DNA from: JAVVEG01 sp032251455
Lineage (GTDB): Bacteria; Pseudomonadota; Gammaproteobacteria; Pseudomonadales; Pseudohongiellaceae
Assembly (NCBI GenBank): GCA_032251455.1
Contig: JAVVEG010000001.1
Location: 62,001-126,000 of the forward strand
Direction: 5' to 3'
Length of the DNA stretch: 64,000 nucleotides
Below are positions 24,929-33,432 of the stretch, piece after piece (the first letter of the stretch is position 1; each line of letters begins with the position of its first letter). Under the pieces are notes generated by a model. That model searched no databases. It worked only from the letters and a program-made list of their open reading frames with translations, and was not told the DNA's origin. The translations under genes were made by a program, and so were the position numbers.

Positions 24929-25843
24929 ATGCAGACACACAGCAAAGTTGGCGGGCGGCTCGCGCTAGTGACGGCAGCCTGGGTTACGGCTCTGGCGCTG
25001 TGGTGCGCGCCGGTGCTGGCACAGGAGGGTCCTTCCATGGCAGGTAAGACGGTGCTGGTCACCGGCTCCACCGACGGTATGGGTCGTGAGGTAGCGCAGC
25101 GTTTGGGCACCCTGGGTGCCCATGTGCTGGTGCATGGGCGCAACGCCGTGCGGGGTGCGGAAGTGGTGGATATCATCAATGCCGGCCCCGGCAGCGCACA
25201 ATTTTATCAGGCTGATCTCGGGTCGTTGCAGCAGGTGCGTGATCTGGCCGCGGCGGTGATGCGCGACCACCAGCAATTGCATCTGCTGATTAACAATGCC
25301 GGTATTGCCTCCGGGTTTAATAACGGGCAGAAGGGACTCAGCGAAGACGGCTACGAGATGATCTTTCAGGTCAACTATCTCTCCCACTATCTGTTGACAG
25401 ACCTCTTGTTGCCCCTGCTCAAGCGCAGTGCGCCGGCGCGTATTGTCAATGTGGCCTCGGGTGCGCAGCGCCCGATCAATTTCGAAGAAGTCTTCAATCC
25501 GACAGATTTCGATGCCAGCGCCGCCTACGCTCACAGCAAGCTCGCCCAGATTTTACATACTTTCCACAAGGCTGAGGAACTGGAAGGCAGTGGGGTGACT
25601 TTTAACACGCTGCATCCGGCTACCATGATGGATACCACGATGGTGCGGCAGATGGGTACACCGCGCACTACCGTGGATGAGGGCGCCACTGCGCTGATGA
25701 ATCTGGCGGTAGGGGTAAGCCTGGAGGGGCGCAGCGGATTGTATTTCAATGGTCTGCGGGAAAGCCGCGCCAATGCCCAGGCCTATGATCGGGCAGCGCG
25801 GGCCGAACTCGATGCGCTGGCGCGCCGTTTGACCGGGGGATAG
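24929..25843 (+). CDS. Short-chain dehydrogenase/reductase with an N-terminal signal-like leader
   Basis: An SDR oxidoreductase of 304 residues. The core has the NAD(P) motif TGSTDGMGREV, the NNAG element (LLINNAGIASG) and a catalytic Tyr-x-x-x-Lys in YAHSKLAQIL. It is closest in style to retinol dehydrogenase-like or light-dependent reductase-like SDRs. Unusually, about 35 residues that look like a Sec signal peptide (ending PVLAQ) precede the domain. An ATG at 25037, with AGGAGG nine bases upstream, would start cytoplasmic synthesis exactly at the domain (MAGKTVLVTG). Both forms may be made. It lies next to the periplasmic redox cluster. Confidence 0.85.
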   Translation: MQTHSKVGGRLALVTAAWVTALALWCAPVLAQEGPSMAGKTVLVTGSTDGMGREVAQRLGTLGAHVLVHGRNAVRGAEVVDIINAGPGSAQFYQADLGSLQQVRDLAAAVMRDHQQLHLLINNAGIASGFNNGQKGLSEDGYEMIFQVNYLSHYLLTDLLLPLLKRSAPARIVNVASGAQRPINFEEVFNPTDFDASAAYAHSKLAQILHTFHKAEELEGSGVTFNTLHPATMMDTTMVRQMGTPRTTVDEGATALMNLAVGVSLEGRSGLYFNGLRESRANAQAYDRAARAELDALARRLTGG

Positions 25844-25848
25844 CATGA

Positions 25849-25926
25849 TTTGGTACCGGAGGCCGGACTTGAACCGGCACGCTATCACTAGCACCGCAGG
25901 GATTTTAAGAATAGGGAATCCGGCGT
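25849..25926 (-). pseudogene. Degenerate partial copy of tRNA-Leu
   Basis: Bases 25849-25896 repeat 25947-25994 exactly (48 bases, offset 98), covering the CCA end, acceptor 3' strand, T arm and variable arm of the neighbouring tRNA-Leu. The similarity resumes after small insertions (CAGG and about ten further bases) with the anticodon-stem sequence GAATCCGGCGT up to 25926, then ends. The D arm and 5' acceptor strand are missing, so it cannot fold as a tRNA. This looks like a tandem duplication that has decayed, or a relic of integration at the tRNA 3' end. Confidence 0.8.
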
Positions 25927-25948
25927 CTGGCCGAGGGATAGGATGTTT

Positions 25949-26035
25949 TGGTACCGGAGGCCGGACTTGAACCGGCACGCTATCACTAGCACCGGATTTT
26001 GAATCCGGCGTGTCTACCAATTTCACCACTCCGGC
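25949..26035 (-). tRNA. tRNA-Leu (anticodon CAA)
   Basis: Read on the minus strand the 87-base gene starts GCCGGAGTGGTGAAATTGGT and ends CTCCGGTACCA, with CCA encoded. The acceptor stem GCCGGAG pairs with CTCCGGT through one G-U pair. The anticodon loop carries CAA between GGATT and AATCC. The long variable arm and the T-arm segment GGTTCAAGTCC fit a class II leucine tRNA, which reads UUG codons. It stands alone between an SDR gene and queA. Confidence 0.95.
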
Positions 26036-26240
26036 GGCTTGGTTGGAAGGGCGGCCATTATAACAGCAATCATTTTACAGGCAATGCCCATGTGCAGCCC
26101 ATCTGCAGTTTGTGGGCCTTGGCATATCGGTCTCGATATGCAATATTGCGCCCCCCTGGGGGGCATGGGTACACGGTGCTGAATTGCGCCTGCCCCCCAG
26201 TTACTCTGACCTCTTTGGTACACCGACACAGACCAGGCTC

Positions 26241-27311
26241 ATGCAATTATCCGATTTTCATTATGATCTACCCGCTGAACTGATTGCACATTACCCAGAG
26301 CCGGAGCGCAGTGCCAGCAGGCTGCTGCATCTGGACAGGCGCAGTGGTGAACTTGCCCATTACCGCTTCAGGCAACTGCCCGACCTGCTGCGCCCGGGTG
26401 ATTTGCTGGTATTCAATGACACGCGGGTAATTCCGGCCCGGCTGCTTGGACACAAGCAGTCTGGCGGCAAGCTGGAAGCGCTGATCGAGCGGGTGCTGGA
26501 CAACGGGCAGGCCCTGGTGCAGCTGCGGGTCAGCAAACCACCGCAGCCTGGCGGGCGCTTGCTGTTTGCTCCACGGGAAGATGCACCTGCCGGTCTGCCC
26601 TTGCTGGAGGCCGAGGTGATAGCACGGGAAGGTTCTTTCTACCGGCTGCAATTTCCGGGCGCAGGTGGCCTCAGCGAGGCAAGGCTGATGCATTATGGCC
26701 ACATACCCTTGCCACCTTACATCCAGCGTCCTGATGAAAGGGCAGACCAGCAGCGTTACCAGACCGTTTATAATCGGACTCCGGGTGCCGTGGCCGCACC
26801 CACCGCCGGGTTGCACTTTGACGAGGCGCTGTTGCAGCAGATTCATGAGAGTGGAATCGACACCGGATTTCTGACCCTGCATGTGGGTTCAGGTACCTTC
26901 CAGCCAGTCAGGGTAGAGGATATCCATCAACACCGTATGCACCGGGAATGGATAGATGTGCCACAGTCAGTCTGTGCACAGGTTCTTGCCTGTCGTGAAC
27001 GCGGGGGACGAGTGGTAGCGGTGGGCACCACCACGGTAAGAAGTCTGGAGTCGGCCGCGCTGCGGGCAAGACAGCAGCAACGGGAGGAATTGCTGGTGCC
27101 CTGTCGTGAGGAAACGGATATCTTCATTTACCCGGGGTTCCGGTTTCAGGTAGTCGATGCCATGATCACCAATTTCCATTTGCCCGAATCCACCCTGATG
27201 TTGCTGGTCAGCGCCTTTGCTGGCAAAAATGCCATCATGTCGGCTTATGCAGCGGCCATAGCCGCCCGCTACCGCTTCTTCAGCTACGGCGATGCCATGT
27301 TGATCAGGTAG
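26241..27311 (+). CDS. queA: S-adenosylmethionine:tRNA ribosyltransferase-isomerase
   Basis: QueA transfers and rearranges the ribosyl part of SAM onto 7-aminomethyl-7-deazaguanine in tRNA, making epoxyqueuosine. The 356-residue protein starts MQLSDFHYDLPAELIAHYP and carries the family segments LLVFNDTRVIPARL, AAPTAGLHFDEALL, TLHVGSGTFQPV and ITNFHLPESTLMLLVSAF. The ATG at 26241 is behind CCAGG; an upstream in-frame extension lacks family similarity. The usual partner tgt is not next to it. mdh follows after 50 bases, probably with its own promoter. Confidence 0.96.
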   Translation: MQLSDFHYDLPAELIAHYPEPERSASRLLHLDRRSGELAHYRFRQLPDLLRPGDLLVFNDTRVIPARLLGHKQSGGKLEALIERVLDNGQALVQLRVSKPPQPGGRLLFAPREDAPAGLPLLEAEVIAREGSFYRLQFPGAGGLSEARLMHYGHIPLPPYIQRPDERADQQRYQTVYNRTPGAVAAPTAGLHFDEALLQQIHESGIDTGFLTLHVGSGTFQPVRVEDIHQHRMHREWIDVPQSVCAQVLACRERGGRVVAVGTTTVRSLESAALRARQQQREELLVPCREETDIFIYPGFRFQVVDAMITNFHLPESTLMLLVSAFAGKNAIMSAYAAAIAARYRFFSYGDAMLIR

Positions 27312-27361
27312 TGTTATACTCAGCGGCCATTCTTCATCAATTCAAAAGGCCATAGAGAGTT

Positions 27362-28339
27362 ATGAAAGCACCCGTTCGCGTTGCTGTCACCGGGGCAGCA
27401 GGTCAGATCAGTTATTCCTTGTTATTTCGTATTGCAGCCGGAGAGATGCTGGGCAAAGACCAGCCAGTGATCCTGCAATTGCTGGAAATTACGCCAGCGT
27501 TGGCTGCGCTGCAGGGCGTGGCGATGGAACTTGAAGATTGTGCCTTCCCGCTGATACAGGGGATTGTGCAGACGGACGATCCCAATATAGCCTTCAAGGA
27601 CGCCGACTATTGTCTGCTGGTGGGTGCCCGCCCACGTGGCCCTGGCATGGAGCGCAAGGATCTGCTGGAAGCCAATGCCGCCATCTTTTCTGTGCAGGGC
27701 AAGGCCATCAATGACAATGCCAGCCGCCAGGTAAAAGTGCTGGTGGTAGGCAACCCGGCCAACACCAATGCCCTGATTGCCTATCGCAACGCACCTGATC
27801 TGAATCCTGGCCAGTTCACCGCCATGACCCGGCTGGACCACAATCGTGCCGTGGCACAACTGGCCAGCAAAACCGGTAAGCACAGCACCGATGTCGACAG
27901 CGTGATCATCTGGGGTAATCACTCCGCAACCCAATACCCTGACATCCATCATGCGACTGTTGCTGGCAAGAAGGCGTTGGAGCTGGTTGACCCGGGCTGG
28001 ATGAACAATGACTTCATCCCCACCGTCCAGCAACGTGGCGCCGCCATCATCAAGGCACGAGGCCTGTCCAGTGCCGCCTCGGCAGCCAATGCCGCCATCG
28101 AGCACATGCGCGACTGGGCCTTGGGCAGCCAGGGCAAGCTTGTCAGCATGGGAATTCACAGTGATGGCAGCTATGGCATCGCCAAGGGCCTGATCTATTC
28201 TTTCCCGGTAATTTGTGCCGATGGGGATTACGCCATTGTACAGGGCCTTGAGATCAATGATTTCAGTCGCAATCTGATGCAAAAGACGGAGCAGGAGTTG
28301 GGTGAAGAACGAGACTCTGTCGCTGCTCTGCTGCCCTGA
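27362..28339 (+). CDS. mdh: Malate dehydrogenase
   Basis: Mdh interconverts malate and oxaloacetate in the TCA cycle with NAD. The 325-residue protein opens KAPVRVAVTGAAGQISYSLL (NAD-binding glycine motif GAAGQI). It carries the substrate arginines in GARPRGPGMERKDLL and in MTRLDHNRA, and the catalytic His in VIIWGNHSATQYPD. This is the dimeric form with GNHS, like that of many aquatic proteobacteria and eukaryotic cytosol rather than the E. coli type. Length is standard. Confidence 0.96.
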   Translation: MKAPVRVAVTGAAGQISYSLLFRIAAGEMLGKDQPVILQLLEITPALAALQGVAMELEDCAFPLIQGIVQTDDPNIAFKDADYCLLVGARPRGPGMERKDLLEANAAIFSVQGKAINDNASRQVKVLVVGNPANTNALIAYRNAPDLNPGQFTAMTRLDHNRAVAQLASKTGKHSTDVDSVIIWGNHSATQYPDIHHATVAGKKALELVDPGWMNNDFIPTVQQRGAAIIKARGLSSAASAANAAIEHMRDWALGSQGKLVSMGIHSDGSYGIAKGLIYSFPVICADGDYAIVQGLEINDFSRNLMQKTEQELGEERDSVAALLP

Positions 28340-28382
28340 AACCTGGCAATGATACGGTGCCCGCTGACGAGGTCATGAGCTT

Positions 28383-29474
28383 ATGGCAGCCAGGCGATTA
28401 GCGCTGAATCGCAGTGGTCAATTCTGGATTTTCCAGTTGTTGGGCTGGTCTCTGTGGGTACTGCTGCTGGTAGTGCGTGATCTGACCTTCGTGCCGGCGG
28501 AATACATGCTGGAGCGGGTGGGTGTCTTTGTCATCGATGCCGGTGTTGGCCTGATTCTGACCACATTGCTGCGCTATATCTACCGCCGGGTATGGGACAT
28601 GCCGGCCCATGTCCGGCTCTTGACCGTCATCATGGGTTCCTTGCTGGCCTCGTTGATCTGGGAACCCATCAAGAGTCTGATAACCACCACCGAGTTCGGG
28701 GCCAGTGTTGATCTGAGTGATTATGGCTGGGGCAGCTTTGTCAGTTTCGTGCCCATGTCGTTCTCGTTGATACTCACCTGGAGCCTGCTCTATTTCTTTA
28801 TCAAATACTACCAGCTGTTCCAGATAGAAAAAGAGAAAAGTCTGCGCTCGGAAGCCCTGGCCCATGAGGCCCAGTTGCGCATGCTGCGCTATCAGTTGAA
28901 TCCGCATTTCCTGTTCAATACCTTGAACGCCATCTCGACGCTGGTCCTGCAGCAATCCACTGAATCGGCCAATACCATGCTGACCAAGCTGAGCCGGTTT
29001 CTGCGTTATTCGCTGGAACATGATCTGCATGACCAGGTGAATCTGGCCCATGAGCTGGCTTCTGTGCGGCTGTACCTGGACATCGAGAAGGTGCGATTTG
29101 AGGAACGCATGCAAGTCAGGTTTAATATAGCACCCGAGGCGGAACAGGCGCTTGTGCCCAGCATGCTGCTGCAACCTCTTATCGAAAACTCGATCAAGCA
29201 TGCCATTGCCCTGAGTGAAGACGGTGGCCTGATAGAGATTGATGCCAGCGTACAGCAGCAGCAACTGGTAATCCATATCAGTGATGATGGTCCTGGCCTG
29301 CCTGAGGATGAGCCGGTAATTGAAAAGAGCCATCCGACCTCTACCGGAGTTGGTCTGAAGAATATCCGGGACAGATTGCGTGAAATCTATGGACAGGATT
29401 ACAAACTTGAATTTTCCCAGCGCAAGCCATTGGGTTGTAGAGTCACGGTCAGCATTCCGTATGTCAGAAAATAG
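28383..29474 (+). CDS. LytS/AlgZ-type sensor histidine kinase
   Basis: A 363-residue membrane kinase. Four hydrophobic helices fill residues 13-140 with almost no periplasmic part, followed by a short coiled linker. The His-kinase domain has the phospho-acceptor in QLNPHFLFNTLN (His175), the signature of the LytS/YehU family, and an ATP-binding GHKL domain with LIENSIKHAI, ISDDGPGLP and GVGLKNIRDRL. It lies 12 bases before a LytTR response regulator on the same strand, so the two form a pair resembling AlgZ-AlgR. The signal is unknown; the sensor probably works within or at the membrane. Confidence 0.92.
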   Translation: MAARRLALNRSGQFWIFQLLGWSLWVLLLVVRDLTFVPAEYMLERVGVFVIDAGVGLILTTLLRYIYRRVWDMPAHVRLLTVIMGSLLASLIWEPIKSLITTTEFGASVDLSDYGWGSFVSFVPMSFSLILTWSLLYFFIKYYQLFQIEKEKSLRSEALAHEAQLRMLRYQLNPHFLFNTLNAISTLVLQQSTESANTMLTKLSRFLRYSLEHDLHDQVNLAHELASVRLYLDIEKVRFEERMQVRFNIAPEAEQALVPSMLLQPLIENSIKHAIALSEDGGLIEIDASVQQQQLVIHISDDGPGLPEDEPVIEKSHPTSTGVGLKNIRDRLREIYGQDYKLEFSQRKPLGCRVTVSIPYVRK

Positions 29475-29486
29475 AACTGGACGCCT

Positions 29487-30350
29487 ATGAACACAGAGAC
29501 AGAGCAACGCAAAATCAAGACGATAATAGTGGATGATGAACCCCTGGCCCGCAAAGGGCTGGCAATGAGGCTGGAACAGTTTGCCCAGATAGAGCTGATC
29601 AGCACCTGTGCCAGTGGCAGGGAAGCGCTCAATGCCATTACCGAACTGGAACCCGAGCTGCTGTTTCTGGATATTCAGATGCCGGGCATGACAGGGTTTG
29701 ATGTCATCGAGCAGTTGCAGCAGGACAATATGCCCTTGGTGATTTTTGTTACCGCCTACGATGCCTTTGCCGTCGATGCCTTCAATGTGCATGCGGTGGA
29801 CTATCTGCTCAAACCCGTTGAACATGACCGCCTGCAGCAGGCCGTCGACAAGGTTGTGCAGGAACTGGAGGTGAAACAGATACAGCAGCAGAAGCAACGG
29901 CTGCTGGATATTGTCATCGGCTTGACCGGTAAATCCGAAGTTGCCATTGAAAGCTTGCTCAAGGCGGATGACGGGCAGGCTGCCTATGCTGACAAGCTGG
30001 CCATCAAGGATGGCTCATCCATCAGTTTTGTGCCGGTCAGAAATATCGACTGGATTGATGCGGCAGGTGATTATATGTGTGTGCATGTGCAAGGCGCGAC
30101 ACACATCATGCGCACCACCATGAAAGAGCTGGAAGCGCTGCTTGATCCAGCAATATTCCAACGGGTACACCGCTCCACCATCGTCAACCTGGAAAGAGTG
30201 GAAAAGGTTTCCTCGCATATCAACGGAGAGTTTCACCTGACTCTTGATTGTGGCTCTTCCCTGAAGATGAGCCGCTCCTACAAGGACAAGGTGCGTCATT
30301 TGACGGTCAATTCCCAGGCGGGTAGATCAGCTCAGCCGAAAGGTGCCTGA
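29487..30350 (+). CDS. LytTR-family DNA-binding response regulator
   Basis: A 287-residue response regulator partnered with the upstream LytS-type kinase. The receiver domain has the acidic pair in IVDDEPLARKG, the phospho-acceptor Asp62 in LFLDIQMPGMTGFD, and the Thr and Lys switch residues (VTAYDAF, LLKPVEHDRL). A linker of about 40 residues leads to a C-terminal LytTR domain (YMCVHVQGATHIMRTTMKEL, RVHRSTIVNLERVEKV), which binds DNA with beta-strands. AlgR-type regulators control surface structures and motility in relatives. Its targets here are not evident. Confidence 0.93.
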   Translation: MNTETEQRKIKTIIVDDEPLARKGLAMRLEQFAQIELISTCASGREALNAITELEPELLFLDIQMPGMTGFDVIEQLQQDNMPLVIFVTAYDAFAVDAFNVHAVDYLLKPVEHDRLQQAVDKVVQELEVKQIQQQKQRLLDIVIGLTGKSEVAIESLLKADDGQAAYADKLAIKDGSSISFVPVRNIDWIDAAGDYMCVHVQGATHIMRTTMKELEALLDPAIFQRVHRSTIVNLERVEKVSSHINGEFHLTLDCGSSLKMSRSYKDKVRHLTVNSQAGRSAQPKGA

Positions 30351-30356
30351 GCAGTC

Positions 30357-30830
30357 TCAGGGCAGGTGGTTCAGTGGCAGCTCGGTGCTGTCCAGAATTC
30401 TGCGCATGATGAAACTGGAATGTACGTCGGTGACGCCTTCAATCCGGGTGATCGTATTCAGCAGGAACTCCTGATAATACTCCATGTCCGGCACGATCAC
30501 CTTGAGCTGGTAGTCCGCTGATTGCCCTGTGATCAACAGGCACTCCACGACCTCGGGATGCTTGCGTATCTCGGTCTCGAACCGCTCGAAACGGTCAGGG
30601 GTGTGTCGATCCATGCTGATCTGTATCAATGCACTGAGTTTCAGACCAAGACTGGAGGGGTTCAGCAGGATGACCTGGCCAAGAATGACCCCATCGTCCT
30701 GCAGACGCTTGACCCGACGGGCGCAGGGCGTTGCCGAGAGGCCAACCCGTTCGGCCAGTTCTGCATTGGTGATGCTGCCATCGTGTTGCAGCTCGCGAAG
30801 TATGCGTTTGTCCAGTTTATCCAGGTGCAT
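30357..30830 (-). CDS. Lrp/AsnC-family transcriptional regulator
   Basis: A 157-residue leucine-responsive-type regulator. The N-terminal helix-turn-helix (LDKLDKRILRELQHDGSITN then LAERVGLSATPCARRVKRL) is standard, followed by the RAM effector-binding domain with CLLITGQSADYQLKV and the typical spacing of beta-alpha-beta units. It is divergent from leuA. Between them, at 30893-30930, there is an AT-rich palindrome suitable as an operator, so it probably regulates itself and may control leuA. The real effector amino acid is not determined. Confidence 0.93.
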   Translation of the reverse strand: MHLDKLDKRILRELQHDGSITNAELAERVGLSATPCARRVKRLQDDGVILGQVILLNPSSLGLKLSALIQISMDRHTPDRFERFETEIRKHPEVVECLLITGQSADYQLKVIVPDMEYYQEFLLNTITRIEGVTDVHSSFIMRRILDSTELPLNHLP

Positions 30831-30892
30831 GTGTTGACCCCTGTTGAAAGTAGTTTTGCTGCGAGGTTTGTCGCTGGGTAGCCAGATAATAG

Positions 30893-30930
30893 CAAAAATA
30901 ACTAATAAAAATGCAGATATTAGTTTTTTG
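30893..30930. promoter_or_regulatory. AT-rich palindrome, candidate Lrp-type operator
   Basis: In the 221-base region between the divergent Lrp-family gene and leuA, AACTAAT (30900-30906) is the exact complement of ATTAGTT (30919-30925), separated by 12 bases. With flanking A and T tracts it forms a nearly symmetric 38-base site. Its AT-rich nature and position suit a regulator of the Lrp family. A terminator for a short transcript is a weaker alternative. Confidence 0.5.
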
Positions 30931-31051
30931 TTCCATATATATCGCTTTTTATGAGTAAAAAGACATAGAAAAACCAGAGCAGTTTGTCTATTCTTTCCTG
31001 CAGCGAAAACCAGTTCACCCTGACAGCATCGGACAACCAGGAGCAGATACC

Positions 31052-32722
31052 ATGTTTGACCCCAGCAAGTACAAACCTTTTCAGCCGGTAAACCTCACCG
31101 ATCGTACCTGGCCGGACCGGGTCATTACCCATGCCCCGCGCTGGTGCAGTGTTGACCTGCGCGATGGCAATCAGGCCCTGATCGAGCCGATGTCGGTTGC
31201 GCAGAAAAAAATGCTGTTTGATCTGTTGGTCGAAGTGGGCTTCAAGGAGATTGAAATCGGCTTCCCTGCCGCCTCGCAACCGGATTTTGATTTTGTGCGC
31301 TGTCTGATCGAGGAGGATCGCATACCTGATGACGTAACGGTGCAGGTACTGACCCAGGCCCGTCCTGAATTGATTCAGCGCACCTTCGAATCCTTGCGTG
31401 GCGTCAAGCGGGCAATCCTGCATGTCTATAACTCCACTTCTGTCGTGCAACGCCAGAAAGTCTTCAAGATGGATCGGGCCGGTATCGTGAAGATTGCCGT
31501 TGAGGGTGCCCGGGAAGTCAAGCGCTGTGCCGAACTGGCCCCGGAAACGGACTGGATTTTTCAATACTCACCGGAAAGTTTTACCGGCACTGAGCTGGAA
31601 TTTGCCGTGGAAGTCTGTGATGCCGTCATCGCTGTGTGGCAGCCAAGCCCGGTGAAGAAGGCAATCATCAACCTGCCTTCGACCGTCGAGATGGCCACGC
31701 CGAATGTCTACGCCGACCAGATTGAATGGTTCTGTCGCCATATCAGCCAGCGTGATGCCCTGGTCATCAGTCTGCACACGCACAATGATCGGGGTTGCGC
31801 CGTTGCTGCGGCAGAACTGGCCGTCATGGCTGGTGCCGACCGGGTTGAAGGCACCCTGCTGGGTAATGGGGAACGCACCGGCAACATGGATATCGTGGTC
31901 ATGGCCATGAATATGTACAGCCAGGGTGTTGACCCCGAACTGGATTTTAGGGATATGGACAAGATTGTCTCGGTGGTGAAAACCTGTACCCAGATAGATG
32001 TTCATCCTCGCCAGCCCTATTCGGGAGATCTGGTGTTCACCGCCTTCTCCGGCAGCCACCAGGATGCCATCAAGAAATGTCTGGATCTGTATGAAGAAGG
32101 CAGTACCTGGGAGATTGCCTATCTGCCCATAGACCCCCGCGATCTTGGCCGCACCTATCAGGATGTGATCCGGGTCAACAGTCAGTCCGGCAAGGGCGGT
32201 GTAGCCTATGTGCTGGCCAGCAAGTTTGGCTTCCAGTTGCCGCGCTGGCTGCAGATAGAGTTCAGCCGGGTTGTGCAGAAGCATGCCGAGGAGACCGGTC
32301 AGGAAATTCCGCCGGACACCATTTGGAGTCTGTTCAAGCAGCATTATCTGAGCAGCGAGCAGCCAGTGCGTATGGAAAATTTCAGTATCGAGAAGAAAGG
32401 AGCACGCGAAACCTTCAAGGCCGTGGTCAGCTGTTTTGATGAGGAGCTGACTATCCAGGGTGAGGGCGATGGTGTCATGGATGCTTTCGTGGAAGCCATC
32501 CAGCACAGTACCGGGATCGAGTTTGAAATCATGGAGTACGGCGAACATGCTTTGGGCCAGGGCGCCGATGCCGAGGCCGTGACCTATATCCAGCTCAAAA
32601 GCCGCAATCAACGCTATACCGGTGTTGCCATCAGCAGAGATATCGTTGGTTCCTCGCTTAACGCGCTGTTGCGTGCCGCCAGTGAACTTTTGCGAGCAGC
32701 GCGCGAACAACGTGCAGCCTGA
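31052..32722 (+). CDS. leuA: 2-isopropylmalate synthase
   Basis: LeuA condenses acetyl-CoA with 2-oxoisovalerate, the first step of leucine synthesis. This is the long (556-residue) form with the opening FDPSKYKPFQPVNLTDRTWP. The catalytic segment is CSVDLRDGNQALIEPM, the metal-binding His-x-His occurs in SLHTHNDRG, and the C-terminal regulatory domain starts at about residue 430, where leucine feedback is expected. ATG at 31052 follows AGGAGC. It is divergent from an Lrp-family regulator gene that may control it. It is not in an operon with leuB (8804). Confidence 0.95.
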   Translation: MFDPSKYKPFQPVNLTDRTWPDRVITHAPRWCSVDLRDGNQALIEPMSVAQKKMLFDLLVEVGFKEIEIGFPAASQPDFDFVRCLIEEDRIPDDVTVQVLTQARPELIQRTFESLRGVKRAILHVYNSTSVVQRQKVFKMDRAGIVKIAVEGAREVKRCAELAPETDWIFQYSPESFTGTELEFAVEVCDAVIAVWQPSPVKKAIINLPSTVEMATPNVYADQIEWFCRHISQRDALVISLHTHNDRGCAVAAAELAVMAGADRVEGTLLGNGERTGNMDIVVMAMNMYSQGVDPELDFRDMDKIVSVVKTCTQIDVHPRQPYSGDLVFTAFSGSHQDAIKKCLDLYEEGSTWEIAYLPIDPRDLGRTYQDVIRVNSQSGKGGVAYVLASKFGFQLPRWLQIEFSRVVQKHAEETGQEIPPDTIWSLFKQHYLSSEQPVRMENFSIEKKGARETFKAVVSCFDEELTIQGEGDGVMDAFVEAIQHSTGIEFEIMEYGEHALGQGADAEAVTYIQLKSRNQRYTGVAISRDIVGSSLNALLRAASELLRAAREQRAA

Positions 32723-32817
32723 GGCAATATGACTGGTTTTCTGCTCCGCAAACGACCGGATTTTCAGCGGCAGGCAAACTTTTTCCAGACCCCGTGCGAC
32801 AGTAAAGACAGTGATCT

Positions 32818-33432
32818 ATGACAGCAACTGGTGTGGAGGAAGAACTGATAGCAGCCGCCCTGCAAGGCTCGGCTGCTGCCTGGGAGCAACTGGTGCGTCG
32901 CCATGAAAGCCGGGTCTACAACTTTGCTTTGCGTCTAACCGGGAATCCGGCTGACGCCAGAGACCTGATGCAGGAAGTCTTTCTAGGCATGTTCAGGAAC
33001 CTGCACAATTTCAGGGGCGATGCCCAGTTCAGCAGTTGGTTGTTCCGTATAGCCCATAACAAATCCGTGGACATGAAGCGCCGGCAGCGTCCATCGCTGA
33101 TGCAGTCCCTGCAGGCCGGCCATGGCGATGTCGGTGGTTTTGACAGTAGTTTTGAAGGGGCTCTGGATGCCGGTTTGGGTGGCCGGGAAGCAGCCCAGGC
33201 CCAGCAACCGGAGCAATCTGCCATCAGCGAGCAGGACAATGCGCGCATCAACAGAATGCTGGCAGCCCTGCCGCTGGAGCAACGCATGCTGGTGGAGTTG
33301 AAGGTGTACCAGGCAATGACGTTTGAGGATATTGCCGCAGTGCTAGACATCCCGGCCAATACGGCCAAGACCCGGTTTTACAATGCGCTGGGCAAACTGA
33401 AAATCAGGATGGAGCAAGACGATGAAATGTGA
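32818..33432 (+). CDS. ECF-family RNA polymerase sigma factor
   Basis: A 204-residue sigma-70 family factor with only regions 2 and 4. Region 2 contains the core-binding and -10 recognition segments (ARDLMQEVFLGMFRNLHNFR, FSSWLFRIAHNKSVDMKRR). Region 4 has the helix-turn-helix (MTFEDIAAVLDIPANTAKTR). The linker between them is unusually long, about 50 Gly/Gln/Ala-rich residues. It overlaps the following anti-sigma gene by 11 bases. The third gene of the operon is a secreted coiled-coil protein. The system probably responds to an envelope signal. Confidence 0.93.
   Translation: MTATGVEEELIAAALQGSAAAWEQLVRRHESRVYNFALRLTGNPADARDLMQEVFLGMFRNLHNFRGDAQFSSWLFRIAHNKSVDMKRRQRPSLMQSLQAGHGDVGGFDSSFEGALDAGLGGREAAQAQQPEQSAISEQDNARINRMLAALPLEQRMLVELKVYQAMTFEDIAAVLDIPANTAKTRFYNALGKLKIRMEQDDEM

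Noticed and set aside
25849..26035. tRNA attachment site of a prophage or island
   Set aside because: Only about 50 bases lie between the copies and no integrase is nearby, and the similarity continues into the anticodon stem. A decayed gene copy explains it better.
31568..32710. Long open frame on the minus strand opposite leuA, and similar ones opposite pntB, mdh and the LytS-type kinase gene
   Set aside because: They lie antisense to well-recognised genes, have unusual His/Gln-rich composition typical of reverse frames, and show no ribosome-binding sites or family motifs.
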